This document shows positions 1 to 8,667 of a DNA stretch of 64,000 bases, piece by piece. The number at the start of each line of letters is the position of its first letter. Positions within the stretch are counted from its first letter, which is position 1. The stretch lies in NCBI GenBank assembly GCA_016717345.1, contig JADKFR010000004.1, positions 186,001 through 250,000 of the forward strand. Direction: 5' to 3'. The notes below the pieces were generated by a model, which saw only the letters and a list, made by a program, of their open reading frames with translations, did no database searches and was not told where the DNA came from. This DNA is from Propionibacteriaceae bacterium (GTDB lineage: Bacteria > Actinomycetota > Actinomycetes > Propionibacteriales > Propionibacteriaceae). The translations under genes were made by a program, and so were the position numbers.

Positions 1-1
1 A

Positions 2-626
2 GCCAACGGCACCTCCGCGCTCGCCAGCGGTCTCAAGCAGCTCGCGGCAGGTACCCAGAAGCTCGCCGACGGCGCGACCACCGCCGCCGACAAGGGCAGC
101 GCCATCCCGACGGGAGCAGCCGCGGCCGCTTCCGGCAGCGAGAAGCTGGCTGCCGGCGCGGAGAAGTTGTCGAAGGTCGACAAGCTGATCGATGAGGCGG
201 TGAAGAAGGCCCTGCCCAAGGCCGAGAAGAAGGCGCTGCAGCAGGTCGCCTTCGAGCGGAACCTCAGCGTCAAGGACGGCAAGCTGGCCGTCGACTGGTC
301 CGACCCGGTGCAACGCTGGGCGATGGTCGACAAGCTGGTGCCGACCCTGATCGACGCCATCAACAGCGGTGACACCAGCGACGTCAAGGCTGACACCAGT
401 GCCAGCGACACGTCCTTCCTCACCGGCGCCGACCCGCGCCTGACAAAGCCGTTCATGAGCGGCTTCAACGACTCCGTGGTCACCATCTACTGGGTGGGGC
501 TGGCTGTGATGCTGGTCGCGTTCGTGATCACCTGGTTCTTTCCGGGTGCCGCCGCTGCGCACCCGCTCGGCCCTGCAGGAGAAGTCCGACCTGAGCGACA
601 GCGCGGCGCTGGAGGGGTTGGCATGA
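2..626 (+). CDS. MFS transporter, DHA2/EmrB-QacA type, C-terminal part (5' end outside window; 3' frameshift)
   Basis: Only the C-terminal part of a drug/H+ antiporter-like membrane protein is present. Codons from base 2 show a hydrophilic stretch with a recurring Leu-x-x-Gly heptad pattern (SALASGLKQLAAG, QKLADGA, EKLAAGAEKL), then a final membrane helix (TIYWVGLAVMLVAFVITWFF). That layout, an extracytoplasmic heptad-repeat insert before the last helix, is known from actinobacterial DHA2 pumps. The frame breaks at the GGG run at 544-546. Removing one G restores a tail reading PVPPLRTRSALQEKSDLSDS and ending EGLA with a TGA at 624-626, which would overlap the ATG of the next gene as ATGA. As sequenced, the frame instead runs on into the TetR gene, making an artificial-looking fusion ending at 1267. 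The tail is what the family normally has, so I infer a one-base insertion, real or from sequencing. Confidence 0.75.
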
Positions 627-1267
627 CAACCGGGGCGGTGGCCGAGCAGCCGTGCACGGGACTGCGGGAGCGCAAGAAGACGGCCACGCGTAGGGCCATC
701 CACGAGACCGCTTTACGCCTGGTCGCCGAACGCGGCCAGCACAGCGTCACCGTCGAGGAGATCTGCGCCGAGGTCGGGGTCTCCCCGCGGACCTTCTTCA
801 ACTACTACCCGAGCAAGATCGCTGCGGCCTTCGACCTGATGGTGGCGGAGATTCCGTCCGGCCAGCAGGAGTGGTTCGTGGCCGCGCAGGGCAGCCTGAT
901 CGGCGACACGTGCGAACTGGTGGGACGTCACGTCACCCTTCCTACCGATTTCCCTCGGATCAAGGCGTTGTTGCACCAGCAGCCAGAACTCAGCATGGAC
1001 TTCTGGGCCCAGACCATCATCCGGCTGCGCCCGTTCTTCAAGCTGCTCGAACAGCGGACGGGCGACTCCCACACCGCCCGCATCGCCTTCGGCATGGTGC
1101 TGGCGGCAGTCACGTCGGCCATGGCCCGCGCGGACGGAGCCGAGGCGGGCGATATCGGGTCCCGACTCCTGGCCGAGGTTCGAGCGATGCGCGAGCTGAT
1201 CGCCGAGGCCGAGCCCGACCTGGAGGTCAGCCCGCAGCCCACGTCCGAACTCACCACGCAGCTGTGA
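623..1267 (+). CDS. TetR/AcrR family transcriptional regulator
   Basis: A 214-residue protein starting MTTGAVAEQPCTG. The N-terminal DNA-binding domain covers roughly residues 15-65 and contains the helix-turn-helix segment TVEEICAEVGVSPRTFFNYY. The C-terminal part is the variable ligand-binding region. I chose the ATG at 623 because it overlaps the expected stop of the upstream efflux gene (ATGA) and begins just before the conserved domain. The uninterrupted frame extends further upstream only because of the frameshift in the MFS gene. Its position after an efflux pump suggests it controls that pump, a common arrangement. Its stop overlaps the GTG of the next gene (GTGA at 1264-1267), so all three genes are probably one transcript. 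The inducer is unknown. Confidence 0.85.
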   Translation: MTTGAVAEQPCTGLRERKKTATRRAIHETALRLVAERGQHSVTVEEICAEVGVSPRTFFNYYPSKIAAAFDLMVAEIPSGQQEWFVAAQGSLIGDTCELVGRHVTLPTDFPRIKALLHQQPELSMDFWAQTIIRLRPFFKLLEQRTGDSHTARIAFGMVLAAVTSAMARADGAEAGDIGSRLLAEVRAMRELIAEAEPDLEVSPQPTSELTTQL

Positions 1268-1629
1268 ACCCGCTGGCCAGCACGTTCATCACCGCGGCAT
1301 TGGTCTTCTACTCCATCGGGGTGTGGGGCGAGCGCCTCGTCGGCCGCCTCAGGTGGTGGAACCTCGTGTTCTTCGTCCTCGGCCTGATCTGCGACACACT
1401 CGGTACCGGCATGATGTTCGACTTCGTCGGCGGCATGACCTTCGACGTCCACGGCATCTCCGGACTCGTTGCCATCCTGCTGATGTTCATCCATGCGGCC
1501 TGGGCATTGGTCGTACTTCTCAAGAAGGACGAGGCCGCCCTCAAGAACTTCCACAAGTTCAGCGTCCTCGTGTGGGTCATCTGGCTGATCCCCTACTTCA
1601 GTCCCATGGTCGTGGCCATGGCGAAGTAG
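1264..1629 (+). CDS. hsmA: HsmA family (TIGR03987) four-helix membrane protein
   Basis: A 121-residue integral membrane protein with four hydrophobic segments: FITAALVFYSIGVW, WWNLVFFVLGLICDTLGTGM, VAILLMFIHAAWALVVLL and LVWVIWLIPYFSPMVVAMA. The pattern and the central HGISGLVAILLMFIHA motif match the TIGR03987/HsmA family. In Clostridioides difficile, HsmA belongs to a heme-responsive protection system; a comparable role here is only inference. Two histidines inside or next to membrane helices could serve as heme ligands. The GTG start at 1264 overlaps the TetR stop, and the two are translationally coupled. The neighbouring TetR could therefore control both the pump and this protein. Confidence 0.75.
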   Translation: MNPLASTFITAALVFYSIGVWGERLVGRLRWWNLVFFVLGLICDTLGTGMMFDFVGGMTFDVHGISGLVAILLMFIHAAWALVVLLKKDEAALKNFHKFSVLVWVIWLIPYFSPMVVAMAK

Positions 1630-1668
1630 CCACCGGCGTACAGGCAGCCGCCCGCAGCTCCGCCAGCG

Positions 1669-1785
1669 TCAGGGGAGGTGCCGGCGGAGATCGCCCAGCG
1701 CGTCCTGGATGCCGCGGTGGAAGGTGGGGTAGGCGTAGATCTGGTGGCGTGCCCAAGAATTGCTGAGGGTGTTCTCCGACCGCAC
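1669..1785 (-). pseudogene. Remnant of NAD(P)/FAD-dependent oxidoreductase C-terminus
   Basis: Read on the minus strand this stretch ends WARHQIYAYPTFHRGIQDAL followed by GDLRRHLP and a TGA. The IYAYPTFHRGIxDAL block is the typical extreme C-terminus of the two-dinucleotide-binding flavoprotein family (mercuric reductase/dihydrolipoamide dehydrogenase-like enzymes), where it belongs to the dimerisation domain. Nothing upstream on the minus strand resembles the remaining 400 or more residues; the VOC gene begins on the plus strand instead. I read this as the leftover 3' end of a deleted gene. The 38-codon frame opened by GTG at 1785 is unlikely to be functional. Confidence 0.5.
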
Positions 1786-1858
1786 TCCTTCTGCTGGATC
1801 GGTGTGCCACGTAGGCTGCCGGGGTGCCGTCCGGCTCAGTGACCAGAAGGAGATTCAC

Positions 1859-2743
1859 ATGCAGCGGATCGTGCCCAATCTGTGGTTCGACCACACCGCG
1901 GCCGAGGCGGCCGACTTCTACACCTCGATGTTCCCCCAAGGACGGGTGACCCACACCCAGCGCTACCCGACGCAGGGTCTTGCGGACTTCCAGGCAGAGT
2001 TGGCCGGTCAGGTGCTGATGGTCGAGTTCGAGCTCGCCGGGTACCGCTTCATCGGGATCAACGCGGGCCCTGAGTTCCCGGTGAACCCGTCCGTCTCGTT
2101 CATGCTGAACTTCGACCCCTCGGTCGATCCACAGGCTCGGGAACACCTGGACGAGTTGTGGGCGGCGTTGTCCGAAGGCGGCCAGGCGCTGATGCCGCTG
2201 CAGGAGTACGACTTCAGCCCGCACTACGGCTGGGTGCAGGACCGCTACGGAGTCAGTTGGCAGTTGATGCTCACCAATCCGTCCGGCGACCCGCGTCCGT
2301 TCATCGTCCCCAGCATCATGTTCGGCCACACCATCCAGGGGCGGGCCAAGGAAGGGATCGACTTCTACACCTCGGTGTTCGGGGGACGGATCGGGACGGT
2401 GGCGCTGTACCCGGAACAGGCGGGTCCGGTCGCGGGCAGCGTGATGTTCGCCGACTTCGAGGTGCTCGGCCAGTGGTTCGCAGCGATGGACGCCGCCGGC
2501 CAGGACTTCACGTTCAACTGTGGGGTGTCGCTGATGGTGGAGTGCGCCGACCAGGCCGAGCTCGACCGGTACTGGGAGCAGCTCAGCGCGGTCCCCGAGG
2601 CTGAGCAGTGCGGCTGGTGCGCCGACAGGTTCGGGCTCAGCTGGCAGCTCGTGCCGGTGAATCTGGGCGAGCTGATGACCGCGCCCGACTCCTTCGAGAA
2701 GCTCATGGGGATGAAGAAGATCGAGATCGCCGCGTTCGGCTGA
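1859..2743 (+). CDS. VOC family protein with two PhnB-like (3-dmu-9_3-mt) domains
   Basis: A 294-residue cytoplasmic protein made of two tandem glyoxalase/vicinal-oxygen-chelate domains. Domain 1 starts MQRIVPNLWFDHTAAEAADF and domain 2 starts near residue 152 (PSIMFGHTIQGRAKEGIDFY). Each half carries the family's F(Y)-x-S-x-F motif (FYTSMFP, FYTSVFGG) and a closing DRFG/DRYG-x-SWQL motif (DRYGVSWQLM, DRFGLSWQLV). Proteins of this class were named after 3-demethylubiquinone methyltransferase, but most have no proven activity, so I assign none. The ATG at 1859 is preceded by AAGGAG at a good distance; the open frame extends further upstream without a ribosome binding site. It stands alone, separated from sbcD by about 100 bp. 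Confidence 0.85.
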   Translation: MQRIVPNLWFDHTAAEAADFYTSMFPQGRVTHTQRYPTQGLADFQAELAGQVLMVEFELAGYRFIGINAGPEFPVNPSVSFMLNFDPSVDPQAREHLDELWAALSEGGQALMPLQEYDFSPHYGWVQDRYGVSWQLMLTNPSGDPRPFIVPSIMFGHTIQGRAKEGIDFYTSVFGGRIGTVALYPEQAGPVAGSVMFADFEVLGQWFAAMDAAGQDFTFNCGVSLMVECADQAELDRYWEQLSAVPEAEQCGWCADRFGLSWQLVPVNLGELMTAPDSFEKLMGMKKIEIAAFG

Positions 2744-2830
2744 GCAGCCCCTGAGCCTCCGTCAGGGGGAGACCTGGGAGCTTCTTGCCTCGAGGCCGGT
2801 GTTGCGGGACTTTCTGTCAGTGCCGACTCC

Positions 2831-2836
2831 TAGAGT
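2831..2836 (+). promoter_or_regulatory. -10 box for leaderless sbcD
   Basis: TAGAGT lies six bases before the sbcD ATG and no Shine-Dalgarno sequence sits between them. That distance places transcription start at the A of the ATG, as in actinobacterial leaderless genes. The -35 region is not obvious. Confidence 0.5.
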
Positions 2837-2842
2837 CCGACC

Positions 2843-4054
2843 ATGCGCATCCTGCACACCTCCGACTGGCATCTCGGCCGCACCCTGCACGGGGTGGATC
2901 TGGCCGCAGCCCATGCGGCGTACTTCGACCACCTCGTCTCCACCGTTCGCGACGAGCGGGTCTCAGCCGTGCTCGTCGCCGGCGACATCTACGACCGGGC
3001 GTTGCCGTCGGTCGAGTCCGTCGCCCTGCTTGAGGACGTGCTGCTGCGCCTGACCGCGATCACCCGGGTGGTGATCACGCCGGGAAACCACGACTCGGCC
3101 ACCCGCCTGGGCTTCGGCTCGGCGCTGTTCCGCGATCGGCTGAGTATCCGTTCGAGGCTCGCTGACGCCGCGACCCCGATCATGATCCCGGACGATGCCG
3201 GCGGCGACTGCCTGTGGGTGTACGCGGTGCCCTACCTCGACCCCGACACCACGCGCCACACGCTGGGCACGGTGGACAAGGACGGTACGACGCTGCCGCT
3301 GGCCCGTTCCCACGAGGCGGTCACGGCCGAGGTGATGAACCGGGTGCGCCGCGATCTCACCCACCGGCGCAACGCCTCGCCTCGTCGGCTGCCGGCCTTG
3401 ATGGTGGCCCACAGCTTCGTCGTGGGCGGTCAGGTCTCCGACTCCGAGCGCGACATCCGGGTCGGCGGCGTCGACAGCGTCCCGCATGGGGTGTTCGGCG
3501 GGGAGGGTGAGGCCCTGGACTATGTCGCCCTCGGGCACCTCCACGGCCCCCAGCGGGTAGGGCCCGCCGACGGCCCAGGCCCGATGCTGCGCTACAGCGG
3601 ATCGCCGCTGGCGTTCTCGTTCTCGGAGATGAACCACCACAAGTCGTCCACCCTGATCGAGTTCGGCGCCCACCCGGGTGTGGCCAGGCTGGAACTGGTC
3701 GAGGCACCGGTGACCCGCCGGCTGTCAGAGGTTCGTGGCGACCTGGAAGCCGTGCTGGGGCCACGCTTCGACTCCCAGCGAGGTGACTGGGTGCGGGTCG
3801 TGGTGACCGGTGGTTCCCGTCCCAACGATCTGGTCACGCGCGTCAAGCGGGCCTTCCCGAACGCCCTCGAGGTGCACTTCGAGCCGACCGGTGGCGTGCA
3901 CCGATTGCGGGGCCCGCGGCCAGAGCTGGCCGATCCCCTGCAGGTGATCGGTGAGTTCGTCGAGCAGGTCAGCAACCGTCCGGCGGACGAGCGGGAACGA
4001 CACGTGTTGCAGCAGGCCTACGAGGCCGTCCTGGCGGGGGAGGGGAGCCGGTAA
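2843..4054 (+). CDS. sbcD: Exonuclease SbcCD, nuclease subunit SbcD
   Basis: A 403-residue Mre11-family metallophosphoesterase, the nuclease half of SbcCD, which processes hairpins, cruciforms and blocked DNA ends. Metal-binding motifs appear in the expected order: DWHLGR near residue 8, AGDIYDRA near 49, PGNHDS near 77, a histidine in MVAHSFVVGG and ALGHLHGPQ near 230. Length is normal for the family (about 380-410). The ATG at 2843 begins directly at MRILHTSDWH, the canonical N-terminus. Its stop overlaps the sbcC start by one base (TAATG), the usual sbcDC arrangement, which couples translation of the two subunits. Confidence 0.95.
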   Translation: MRILHTSDWHLGRTLHGVDLAAAHAAYFDHLVSTVRDERVSAVLVAGDIYDRALPSVESVALLEDVLLRLTAITRVVITPGNHDSATRLGFGSALFRDRLSIRSRLADAATPIMIPDDAGGDCLWVYAVPYLDPDTTRHTLGTVDKDGTTLPLARSHEAVTAEVMNRVRRDLTHRRNASPRRLPALMVAHSFVVGGQVSDSERDIRVGGVDSVPHGVFGGEGEALDYVALGHLHGPQRVGPADGPGPMLRYSGSPLAFSFSEMNHHKSSTLIEFGAHPGVARLELVEAPVTRRLSEVRGDLEAVLGPRFDSQRGDWVRVVVTGGSRPNDLVTRVKRAFPNALEVHFEPTGGVHRLRGPRPELADPLQVIGEFVEQVSNRPADERERHVLQQAYEAVLAGEGSR

Positions 4055-7000
4055 TGGAAGTCATCAGGCTCGAATTCCAGGGCATCGGACCCTTCACCCA
4101 CCACCACGTGATCGACTTCCGCGAACTCGGCCAGAGCGGCCTGTTCCTGCTGGAAGGGCCCACCGGCTCGGGCAAGACGACGATTCTCGATGCGATCGTG
4201 TTCGCCTTGTACGGAGATGTGGCAGGGGCTGATTCGAGCAAGGGACGGATCGTGTCCACCATGCTCGACCCGACCCGCGAGCCCTTCGTCGATGTGGTGA
4301 TCGACTCCAGCCGGGGGCTGCTCCGCGTGCGTCGAACGCCCGACTTCGAGCGTCCCAAGCTCCGTGGCGAGGGGACCACGACCAGCCGGGCGACGATCAA
4401 GCTGTGGAAGTTGTCGACTCCCGACGACCGAGTGGGGGTGCCGATCAGCACCTCCATCGCCGAAGCCAGCGAGGAGTTGAAGCAGGCGATCGGGCTGGAC
4501 AAGGGCCAGTTCACCCAGACGGTGATGCTGCCCCAGGGGCACTTCGCGACCTTCCTGCGCGCCAAGCCCGAAGACCGTCGGGGCGTCCTGCAGGACATCT
4601 TCGGCACGGAGTTCTACGAGCGGTTCGCGAAGAAGCTGGCCGAGCTGGCCGGGGAGCACCGCCGGAGGGAGGAATCGGCTTGCGTCAGCGTGCACGAGGT
4701 GGCAAGCAACTACTGCCAGGTGGCGTGGTACGACGACGCTTCACGGGCTGCGGAACAGATCGCCGAGCAGGTCGCCTTCGACAAGGCCCGAGACGCCATG
4801 GATCTCCATGCCCTGGTCGCCGGGGCAAGTGCGCGTGGTGAACTCCTGGCGGCCCAGCGCGCCCGCCTCTTCGCGGCCGCCGAGGTGGCGCGCCACGACC
4901 ATGAGGCCGCCGCCGACAGCCTGCACCGTCTGCAGGCCCGCAATGAGCGAATCGCCGAGGTGATCGAACTCGCTCGCCGCCACAGTGAACTGCAGGCTCG
5001 CGCGGAGGAGGTCCACCAGCAGGAGGGGATCCTGGCCGCCGCCGAACGGGCCGAACTGGTCAGGCGTCCGATCGCCAACCGGCAGCAGGCCCTGGCTGGG
5101 CTGGAGGCCGCGACGCGCGCCCAGGCGTCCGCGTTCGATCAGGTGCGGGCTGGGGCGGACGCCGACCTGCTGGTCGGGCACCCAACAGCGGCCGAGTTGG
5201 GTGCCCACGAGGAGTCGGCTCGGTTGCAGGCTGGCCTGCTGGATCGGCTGGTCGCCCTTGAGGACGGGCTGCCGGGCCGCCTGACGGCCGCGGCCAGCCA
5301 GCGAGAGGCCCTGCTGGACGAGCGGAAGCGCATCACCGAGGGCCTCGAGCAGGTCCAGACGTCCCGTGCCGAAGCCTGTGAACTGGCCGCACGGGTGTCC
5401 GCTCTCGATGAGGTGGCGGCGACGCTGGCCGGCACCGTCGAGACCCTGGCAGCGGCCACCCGGCGCCAGGAGGCTGCGGTCGAGGTGGAACGGTTGACCG
5501 CGCAGCTCACCGAGGCCAGGGCCCGTGAACGGGTGGTGACCGCTGACCACCAGGAGGCCGAACGGCGGCACGGCGTTGCCAGAGCCAGCTGGCTCGATGG
5601 GTTGGCGGGGGAGTTGGCCGGCTGGCTCGTCGAGGGCCGGCCCTGCGCGGTGTGCGGTTCCGAGGTTCACCCGGCGCCGGCCTCGACACCCGACGACTTT
5701 GTCGGGCGCGAGGAGGTGCAAGCCCTCGCCGAGGCGAAGGAAGCCGCGGCACGCAAGGCCGAGGAAGCCCGAGCGGTGAGCGACCGAATCGCCAGTCAGT
5801 TGGCCGGGCAGTCGGCTCTCACCGAGGGGCGGACGGCCGCTGAGGCGGCAACCGAACAGGCCTCGGCCCGGGAGCGGCGAGCCGTGGCCGGCCGCGCGAC
5901 CCTCGAGGTGGCGGGGCTTCGCCGCACGATCGAGTCCATCGGCGAGGCGACACAGGCCACCGAGCGCCGGCTGCATGAGGGGGAGTCGGCGCTGGCTGCC
6001 AGGACGGGGGCCTTCCAGGCGGACGAGGGCCAGATCGTCGACGACATGGCTGAGGTCTCCGCGGGCGCCGCGGGCTTCGGGTCGGTTCGCGCCCGACAAC
6101 AAGCGCTGACCGTCCGCGCCGGGGCTGCCAAACAGCTTGCGGGAGTCCTCAGCGCGGCGGCGACCGCCGAGGCGGAACGGGATCGTTGCGTCCTCGAACT
6201 GACAGCCGTGCTCAACGAACGCGGTTTCGTCACCGCCGAGGAGGCACAGGCGGCCATGCTGGGCCCCTCCGAGCGGAATCGGCTCGGGGCCGAGGTGACG
6301 TCGTATCGCCAGGAGGTTGCCCTCGTGGAAGCGCAACTCGCGGACGAGCGCTACGCGGGCCTGGCTGGGGTGGCTCCCGAGGACCCAGCCCCCGCCGTGC
6401 TCGCCGAACGCGTCACAGACGAGGCGCAGCGCGCGGCGCACCGGGCGTGCGGGGTCATCGACCTGACCGTGCAGGCCGCCGCGCAGGCCTTCAGCGACCT
6501 CACCGCCCAGATTTCGGCCCTGAAGACCGTGCGCCAGACAGCTGGGCCGGTCCTGCGGCTGGCCAACCTGGCGAACGCCGGAGAGGGCAATCTGCAGCAG
6601 GTCACCCTGCCCACCTACGTGCTGCTCCGACGCTTCGAGGAGGTCGTGGACCTGGCCAACGTCCGACTCGGCGCCATGACCGGCGGACGCTACGAGTTGC
6701 GTCGCACCGACGAGCGGGAGGGCAGGGGCAGACGGCTCGGGTTGGGTCTTGAGGTGGTGGACCATCAGGCCCGTGACACCACGCGCGACCCCAAGACGCT
6801 CTCCGGTGGCGAGACCTTCATGGCTTCGCTGGCGCTGGCGCTGGGACTCGCCGACGCCGTCACAGCGGAGGCGGGAGGCATCGAACTGCGCACCCTGTTC
6901 GTCGACGAGGGCTTCGGATCGCTTGACCCCGAGACCCTCGACGCCGTCATGGACCAACTCGCTGCCTTGCGGGACGGCGGACGCTGCGTCGGCGTGGTCA

Positions 7001-7113
7001 GCCACGTCGCGGAGATGAAGCAGCGGATCGCCGATCGAATCACGGTCGTCCCCGGGCGCAACGGCACCTCGACCCTGCTGTGCAGCACCGACAGTCAGGC
7101 ATTGGCGGGGTGA
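4054..7113 (+). CDS. sbcC: Exonuclease SbcCD, ATPase subunit SbcC
   Basis: A 1019-residue SMC/Rad50-like ATPase that partners SbcD in DNA end processing. The N-terminal ABC half has Walker A GPTGSGKTT at residues 35-43. Long Ala/Glu/Arg-rich coiled coils flank a zinc hook whose cysteines are C531 and C534 (CAVCGS; CPVCGS is more usual). The C-terminal half has the signature LSGGETFMASLALALG and Walker B LRTLFVDEGFGSLDP, followed by the switch histidine in VVSHVAEM. Length is typical (about 1000-1050). It is translated from an ATG overlapping the sbcD stop. The coiled-coil region has strong G/C third-position bias, which produces a long spurious open frame on the opposite strand. Confidence 0.95.
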   Translation: MEVIRLEFQGIGPFTHHHVIDFRELGQSGLFLLEGPTGSGKTTILDAIVFALYGDVAGADSSKGRIVSTMLDPTREPFVDVVIDSSRGLLRVRRTPDFERPKLRGEGTTTSRATIKLWKLSTPDDRVGVPISTSIAEASEELKQAIGLDKGQFTQTVMLPQGHFATFLRAKPEDRRGVLQDIFGTEFYERFAKKLAELAGEHRRREESACVSVHEVASNYCQVAWYDDASRAAEQIAEQVAFDKARDAMDLHALVAGASARGELLAAQRARLFAAAEVARHDHEAAADSLHRLQARNERIAEVIELARRHSELQARAEEVHQQEGILAAAERAELVRRPIANRQQALAGLEAATRAQASAFDQVRAGADADLLVGHPTAAELGAHEESARLQAGLLDRLVALEDGLPGRLTAAASQREALLDERKRITEGLEQVQTSRAEACELAARVSALDEVAATLAGTVETLAAATRRQEAAVEVERLTAQLTEARARERVVTADHQEAERRHGVARASWLDGLAGELAGWLVEGRPCAVCGSEVHPAPASTPDDFVGREEVQALAEAKEAAARKAEEARAVSDRIASQLAGQSALTEGRTAAEAATEQASARERRAVAGRATLEVAGLRRTIESIGEATQATERRLHEGESALAARTGAFQADEGQIVDDMAEVSAGAAGFGSVRARQQALTVRAGAAKQLAGVLSAAATAEAERDRCVLELTAVLNERGFVTAEEAQAAMLGPSERNRLGAEVTSYRQEVALVEAQLADERYAGLAGVAPEDPAPAVLAERVTDEAQRAAHRACGVIDLTVQAAAQAFSDLTAQISALKTVRQTAGPVLRLANLANAGEGNLQQVTLPTYVLLRRFEEVVDLANVRLGAMTGGRYELRRTDEREGRGRRLGLGLEVVDHQARDTTRDPKTLSGGETFMASLALALGLADAVTAEAGGIELRTLFVDEGFGSLDPETLDAVMDQLAALRDGGRCVGVVSHVAEMKQRIADRITVVPGRNGTSTLLCSTDSQALAG

Positions 7114-7220
7114 GTGAGCGGCGTTACGGTTACTGTGAGCCAGCGCAGCGTGATCGCTGCCCCATCAGCTGAGTGCACGGCATCGCGGCCCCGACGTGGC
7201 GGGGAGGTCAGGAGAGAGCC

Positions 7221-8462
7221 ATGGAGGCAGACGTCCTCGTGATCGGTGCCGGCCTGGCCGGCCTGAACGCCGCCCGCCGGCTCGAAGGCGCCGGGCTGGT
7301 GCCGCTGGTCCTGGAGGCGTCGGACGCGATCGGCGGACGAGTGCGTACCGATTCGGTGGACGGGTTCCGGCTCGACCGTGGTTTCCAGGTGCTCAACCCC
7401 GCCTATCCGGCCTTGCGCGAGGCTGTCGATGTCGCCCGCCTCGCCCTGCGGCCGTTCGGGCGAGGGCTCGTCGTCCACACCGCCTCAGGGTCGAGGGAAC
7501 TGGTCGATCCGTTCCGCCAGCCGTGGGCCGCCGGCGAGTTGGTGCGGGCGAGCCTGGCAGACGGTGCGGGCACCAGGGCCTTGGTCCGGTGGCTGCTTCC
7601 GGCCCTGCGGGGACGGGGAGCGCTGGCGGCGTTGCCCGACGAAAGCCTTACGGCGTCCTTGGACGCGGCGGGAGTTCGGGGAGCGCTGCGGACCGAGATT
7701 CTCGAGCCGTTCCTGACCGGGGTCCTGGCTGACGACCAGGGCGCCACCTCGGCGACGTTCGCCCGCTGGCTCACCCGTTGGTTCGCACTCGGTACCCCGA
7801 GCCTGCCTGCTCAGGGCATGGCGGCGCTGCCGGCCCTGCTGCGATCACGGATGGCGGCCCGCGTGCATCTCGACACCCGGGTCGATCACCTCGCCAAGCA
7901 GGGCACGGGGTGGGTGGCGCAGACCGCGGGCGGCTCGTTCACCGGTGCTGCCGTCGTGGTGGCCACCGACCCGGTGACAGCGAGTGCCCTCACGGGCCTC
8001 CCGGCTCCCCGGATGCGGGGTCTGGCGACCTGGTGGTTCTCGGCTCCCCAAGCTCCGATCGAGTCCCGGTGCCTGCAGGTGGACGGTGCCCGGCGCGGTC
8101 CGGTGGTGAACACCGCCGTGATCAGCAATGTGCAGCCCGCCTACGCCCCGGCCGGACGTCATCTCGTCCAGGCCTCAACCCTGCTGGTCGGGGCTGCGCC
8201 CAGTGAGGCGGACGTCCGCGTCCACCTGGAACAGCTCTACGCTTGCTCGACCACCGACTGGACGGTGGTGGCCACCCACCTCATCCCGCAGGCTCTGCCC
8301 GCCATTGAGCCGGGTGGTTGGCGCCGGGTACCCACGGCGAGCGACGAGGGCGTGATCGTCGCCGGGGACTCCTCCGACGCCTCGATCCAGGGGGCCCTGC
8401 AGTCGGGCGTCGACGCGGCGGCTCGGGTCGTCGCTCGGCTGCAGGGCGGCCCGACCCGCTGA
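7221..8462 (+). CDS. NAD(P)/FAD-dependent oxidoreductase (amine oxidase/phytoene desaturase-like)
   Basis: A 413-residue flavoprotein. The N-terminal Rossmann motif is VIGAGLAGLNAARRLEGAG (residues 6-24), followed by the acidic ribose-binding residue in LVLEASDAIGGRVRTD, a hallmark of the amine oxidase/protoporphyrinogen oxidase/carotenoid desaturase superfamily. The C-terminus has the second FAD motif (VIVAGDSSDASIQGALQSG). The substrate cannot be read from sequence. The ATG at 7221 is preceded by AGGAGAG; an in-frame start at 7173 lacks a ribosome binding site and would precede the FAD motif by about 20 extra residues. It has no operon partner: sbcC ends 107 bp upstream and the next gene starts 205 bp downstream. 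Confidence 0.85.
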   Translation: MEADVLVIGAGLAGLNAARRLEGAGLVPLVLEASDAIGGRVRTDSVDGFRLDRGFQVLNPAYPALREAVDVARLALRPFGRGLVVHTASGSRELVDPFRQPWAAGELVRASLADGAGTRALVRWLLPALRGRGALAALPDESLTASLDAAGVRGALRTEILEPFLTGVLADDQGATSATFARWLTRWFALGTPSLPAQGMAALPALLRSRMAARVHLDTRVDHLAKQGTGWVAQTAGGSFTGAAVVVATDPVTASALTGLPAPRMRGLATWWFSAPQAPIESRCLQVDGARRGPVVNTAVISNVQPAYAPAGRHLVQASTLLVGAAPSEADVRVHLEQLYACSTTDWTVVATHLIPQALPAIEPGGWRRVPTASDEGVIVAGDSSDASIQGALQSGVDAAARVVARLQGGPTR

Positions 8463-8667
8463 GGTCTGGGCTCCGGAACACTCAACCAGCGGCCGGAAAA
8501 CCCTCAAGTAGATGAGGGGTCGCCCGCCCGCCGATGCCAGACTGCCGAAAACCGGCTTTGGTGCGCTGAGGCTCCGTGATGACCCGGGCGGCCCCTAACG
8601 GGCTGACCGCGAGACATCGCGAGGCAGCGCGCCGACCGGAGCGGGTGCGTCCTTGGGAGGTTCGGCA
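8463..8667 (+). other. 205-bp leader upstream of the secreted DUF218 protein, content unrecognised
   Basis: No convincing coding frame was seen. The stretch contains several short inverted repeats, including CGCGA-GACA-TCGCG at about 8610-8623, and ends with GGGAGG before the ATG at 8668. The length and hairpins would suit a structured 5' leader. I compared it by eye with c-di-AMP, c-di-GMP, SAM and cobalamin aptamer consensus features and found no match I can defend. Confidence 0.3.

Noticed and set aside
167..1267. A natural transporter-TetR fusion protein
   Set aside because: A one-base correction gives a standard transporter C-terminus and a classic ATGA overlap, so the fusion is more simply a frameshift product.
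4741..7005. 754-codon open frame antisense to sbcC
   Set aside because: It mirrors the GC-rich third positions of sbcC, a well-supported gene, and the product has no recognisable motifs.
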